A stretch of 64,000 nucleotides of DNA from an uncultured Acidiferrobacteraceae bacterium (GTDB taxonomy: Bacteria; Pseudomonadota; Gammaproteobacteria; Acidiferrobacterales; SZUA-150), in the NCBI GenBank assembly GCA_913009895.1, contig CAJVXY010000004.1, forward strand, positions 62,001 through 126,000. Reading direction: 5' to 3'. The stretch's first letter is position 1, and each line of letters begins with the position of its first letter. The position numbers were made by a program, and so were the translations under genes. Below, piece by piece: positions 60,510 to 64,000 of the stretch. The notes below the pieces were generated by a model that was given only the letters and a program-made list of their open reading frames with translations, was not told the origin of the DNA and did no database searches.

Positions 60510-63500
60510 TCAGGCGGCAGCCTGGCGTAAATCTGCCAGCAAGGCATCAAGTGCCAGTGCTTTTGGTTTGACCAGCCAGAAATGCCTGACCGCCTCGGAA
60601 TAATCATCAAGAATAGACTGGCCGCGTTCACTGCCAGTTTCACTGACGAATTCCTGTATCAACTCTTGCAAGAGTGTTCTGTAGGCCTCCATTGACTCAA
60701 CATTAATACGATGTGTATCAACAGAATCATGGTTGTAACAGTCAGGAAAAATATTTTCTTTGTCATAGACAAAAGCAAACCCACCGGTCATACCGGCACC
60801 AAAATTAACGCCGGTTGCACCCAACACCGCGATCAAACCACCGGTCATATACTCACATCCATGATCGCCTGTTGCTTCAACTACTGCGGTGGCGCCAGAG
60901 TTCCGAACACCAAAACGCTCACCGGCAGCACCGGAGGCAAATAATTTACCGCCGGTGGCACCATACAAACACGTGTTGCCAATTATAACTGTTTCGTGAC
61001 TCTTAAAGACACTGCCAGGTGGCGGTGAAATTACCAGGCGTCCGCCGGCCATGCCCTTGCCCACATAATCATTGGCATCTCCGGACAAGTACATATTGAG
61101 GCCACCGGCATTCCAGACGCCAAAACTCTGGCCAGCGGTGCCCGTGAGGCGCAATTCAATAGGATTACTATTCATGCCATTGTTGCCATAACGATGGGCA
61201 ATTTCGCCGGACAATCGGGCGCCAATTGAACGGTGAATATTTTTCACCTGGAAATGAAACTGGCCACCAGATTTTTTTTCTATGGCAGAGATAGTTTGTT
61301 TGACCATTTCTTCAGCGAGCTCGCCCTTGTCAAATGGTTCGTTTCTTTCAACAATACAATGCTGGGGTTTATCCGCATCTATGCCTTCAGCTTTTAACAA
61401 GGGATCCAGGTTCAATCTTTTTTGCCTGGCTGTGATTGCGCCTGAAAATTCCAGCAAATCAGTACGACCGATTAAATCGTTTAGGCTTTTCAGGCCCAGC
61501 TCAGCCAGGTACCCACGAACATCACGGGCAATAAATTTGAAATAATTCATGACCATTTCTGCCTGGCCCTTGTAATGCTTTAAACGTAACACCTTGTTCT
61601 GGGTGGCGATGCCAGTGGCGCAATTATTCAGATGACAGATACGCAGGTATTTACAGCCCATGGCTACCATGGGCCCGGTACCAAAACCAAAAGATTCGGC
61701 ACCCAGTATGGCCGCTTTAATCACATCCAGACCGGTCTTGAGTCCGCCATCAGTTTGCAACCTGACCTTGCCCCGCAAATTATTTGCTCGCAGAATTTGA
61801 TGGGTTTCAGTTAATCCCAACTCCCAGGGGCTGCCGGCATATTTCACGCTGGTCAGGGGACTGGCGCCAGTACCACCATCGTGCCCGGAAATAGTAATCA
61901 AATCGGCATACGCCTTGGCCACACCCGCGGCGATGGTGCCGACACCTGCCTCTGCTACCAGTTTCACCGAAACCAGTGCCGCCGGGTTAACCTGCTTAAG
62001 ATCAAAAATTAGCTGCGACAAATCCTCAATCGAATAAATATCGTGGTGTGGGGGTGGTGATATCAAGGCAACCCCGGGTTTGCAGTAACGAAGATTAGCA
62101 ATTAAATCGTTGACCTTGTGCCCAGGTAACTGGCCGCCTTCTCCCGGTTTCGCCCCCTGGGCAACCTTGATCTGCAACACTTCAGCACTACGCAAATAGG
62201 CGGGGGTCACACCAAAACGTCCCGAGGCAACCTGTTTGATTTTTGACCGTTTGATGGTGCCATACCTGGCCTTGTCTTCACCGCCCTCACCAGAGTTGGA
62301 ACGACCGCCCAGGGTATTCATTGCTTCGGCCAGGGTTTCATGGGCCTCGGGTGACAACGCGCCCAGCGACATGGCGGCGCTGTCAAATCTTTTCAGTATT
62401 TGTTCTTCTGGCTCTACATCGTCCAGCGCAATCGCTGCTTGACCTTTTTTGAGCGCGAGCAAATCTCGAAAAGCCAATGGTTTGCGGCCATCCACAAGAC
62501 TGGAAAAAATTTTGTAGTCATCATAGTCCCCGCTGGTAACGGCAACCTGTAATGACTGAACCACATCCGGGTTGTAAGCATGATCTTCGCCGTCATGGAT
62601 ATATTTTAGCAACCCGCCCAGCTCCAGGTGTTTACGCTTGTTCCAGGCGAGTTTTGATAAAAATCGCAGGTCCTGCTCCAGGTCTTGAAAATTTGTACCA
62701 GAAATACGATTAGTCGTGCCCCGGAAACAAAGGTCCACAATTTCATCATTGAGGCCAACTGATTCAAACAACTGGGCACCACGATAACTGGAAATAGTAG
62801 AAATACCCATTTTGGAAATAATCTTGAACAACCCCTTATTAATACCATCCCTGTATTTTCGACATACCAGTGCAGTATCTTTTTCGACAATTTCACCAGT
62901 ACGGTGCATATCATGTAAACATGAATAAACAAGATAGGGATAAATTGCTGTTGCCCCATAACCAATTAAGACCGCAAAATGGTGCGGGTTCCTGGCAGTT
63001 GCTGTTTCGACAACAATGTTGGCATCACAACGCAAACCGGTTTTAATCAGGTGATGGTGGACTGCACCCACAGCAAGCAACGCGGGTACTGTTAAACTGT
63101 CTTGTTTTATATTTCGGTCACTTAAAATTATTATAACTTTACCGTTTCTCACTGCTGCTTCAGCAGTTTCACAAATATTCTTAATTGCCGGCACCAGTAA
63201 CCCGGAACCGGATTCTCCCGGAGCTGATTTACCCGGGTTTGAAATACTTTGGTCGGGAAAATTCAGATCAATTGTTTTGCTTTGATACTGTTCATTATCA
63301 AGCGACAGTAGCTGGTTGAACTTACTCATGGACAGTACCGGAGAATCAACAAGTAAACGTGCGGCCTGTTCCGAATTTTCTTCAAACATATTCATTTCAC
63401 GACCAAAACATGTCTCCAGGGACATAACGATTTGCTCGCGAATTGGATCAATGGGCGGGTTGGTTACCTGGGCAAACTGCTGCCTGAAATAGTCATACAA

Positions 63501-64000
63501 ACTCCTTACCTGGCGTGACAATACCGGTAGCGGTGTATCATCACCCATGGAGCCCACGGCTTCCTGGCCATCTTCCGCCATTACCCGCAACACCTGGTCT
63601 CTTTCTTCAAAAGACACCTGGAACAGTTTTTGATAGACATTAATTTCATCAGGACTCATGGCACACAAACCATCAGCTTCGTCCTGCAACCGTGAAGAAA
63701 TGCGAACTGATTTTTCGGCCATCCATTTTTTATATGGATGCCGTGCCATTAATTTTTTATCAATCATTTCAGGTAATAACAACTCGCCGGTTTCAGTATC
63801 GACTGCGATCATTTCACCAGGGCGTAGTCTCCCCTTACGGACAACATCTTCAGGTTTGTAATCGTATACGCCAATTTCGGAAGCCAGGGTAATATGACGA
63901 TCTTTGGTGATCACCCAACGTGCTGGTCGCAAACCATTACGATCCATGCTGCATGCGGCGTGGCGACCATCTGTTAAAACAATACCAGCAGGGCCGTCCC
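60510..64000 (-). CDS. gltB: Glutamate synthase large subunit (partial, 5' end beyond window)
   Basis: [55 protein letters not shown]; frame open through base 64000. Confidence 0.96.
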   Translation of the reverse strand, partial: DGPAGIVLTDGRHAACSMDRNGLRPARWVITKDRHITLASEIGVYDYKPEDVVRKGRLRPGEMIAVDTETGELLLPEMIDKKLMARHPYKKWMAEKSVRISSRLQDEADGLCAMSPDEINVYQKLFQVSFEERDQVLRVMAEDGQEAVGSMGDDTPLPVLSRQVRSLYDYFRQQFAQVTNPPIDPIREQIVMSLETCFGREMNMFEENSEQAARLLVDSPVLSMSKFNQLLSLDNEQYQSKTIDLNFPDQSISNPGKSAPGESGSGLLVPAIKNICETAEAAVRNGKVIIILSDRNIKQDSLTVPALLAVGAVHHHLIKTGLRCDANIVVETATARNPHHFAVLIGYGATAIYPYLVYSCLHDMHRTGEIVEKDTALVCRKYRDGINKGLFKIISKMGISTISSYRGAQLFESVGLNDEIVDLCFRGTTNRISGTNFQDLEQDLRFLSKLAWNKRKHLELGGLLKYIHDGEDHAYNPDVVQSLQVAVTSGDYDDYKIFSSLVDGRKPLAFRDLLALKKGQAAIALDDVEPEEQILKRFDSAAMSLGALSPEAHETLAEAMNTLGGRSNSGEGGEDKARYGTIKRSKIKQVASGRFGVTPAYLRSAEVLQIKVAQGAKPGEGGQLPGHKVNDLIANLRYCKPGVALISPPPHHDIYSIEDLSQLIFDLKQVNPAALVSVKLVAEAGVGTIAAGVAKAYADLITISGHDGGTGASPLTSVKYAGSPWELGLTETHQILRANNLRGKVRLQTDGGLKTGLDVIKAAILGAESFGFGTGPMVAMGCKYLRICHLNNCATGIATQNKVLRLKHYKGQAEMVMNYFKFIARDVRGYLAELGLKSLNDLIGRTDLLEFSGAITARQKRLNLDPLLKAEGIDADKPQHCIVERNEPFDKGELAEEMVKQTISAIEKKSGGQFHFQVKNIHRSIGARLSGEIAHRYGNNGMNSNPIELRLTGTAGQSFGVWNAGGLNMYLSGDANDYVGKGMAGGRLVISPPPGSVFKSHETVIIGNTCLYGATGGKLFASGAAGERFGVRNSGATAVVEATGDHGCEYMTGGLIAVLGATGVNFGAGMTGGFAFVYDKENIFPDCYNHDSVDTHRINVESMEAYRTLLQELIQEFVSETGSERGQSILDDYSEAVRHFWLVKPKALALDALLADLRQAAA

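Overview
Gammaproteobacteria-like chromosomal window, densely coding, with no rRNA, tRNA or CRISPR array recognised. Contents from left to right: (1) a heavy-metal efflux region with a partial TolC-type gene, a Cys-rich protein, a CDF transporter, a CzcCBA/CusCBA-type RND system and a His-rich small membrane protein. (2) A minus-strand operon at about 9.3-16.9 kb encoding a CISM-type redox complex: 4x[4Fe-4S] subunit, NrfD-type membrane subunit, Tat-exported molybdopterin-family subunit, seven-haem cytochrome c, an uncharacterised protein, a polyferredoxin and a small exported protein. The molybdopterin-family subunit has lost all N-terminal FS0 cluster cysteines. This is the best candidate here for an undescribed system. 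(3) Housekeeping genes aroE, ubiA, recG, ridA, spoT, rpoZ, gmk, yicC, then a Ser/Thr kinase and PP2C pair, rph, rdgB, hemW, hemJ. (4) A cytochrome b561 / DUF1924 cytochrome / dihaem cytochrome / PepSY / two-component cluster preceded by TTTCAG direct repeats. (5) An NHL-repeat lipoprotein gene lying between priA and a detached duplicate of the priA 3' end. (6) A LysR / pirin / DoxX / glutathionyl-hydroquinone reductase group. (7) A cysteine-poor IscR-like regulator, sfsA and an ABC-2 exporter. (8) A GT2-DUF218 fusion, two GGDEF proteins (one degenerate), a BamA-like protein, hemE, gltD and partial gltB. Several non-coding palindromic elements are also present. All product calls come from reading motifs in the translations; no database search was run.
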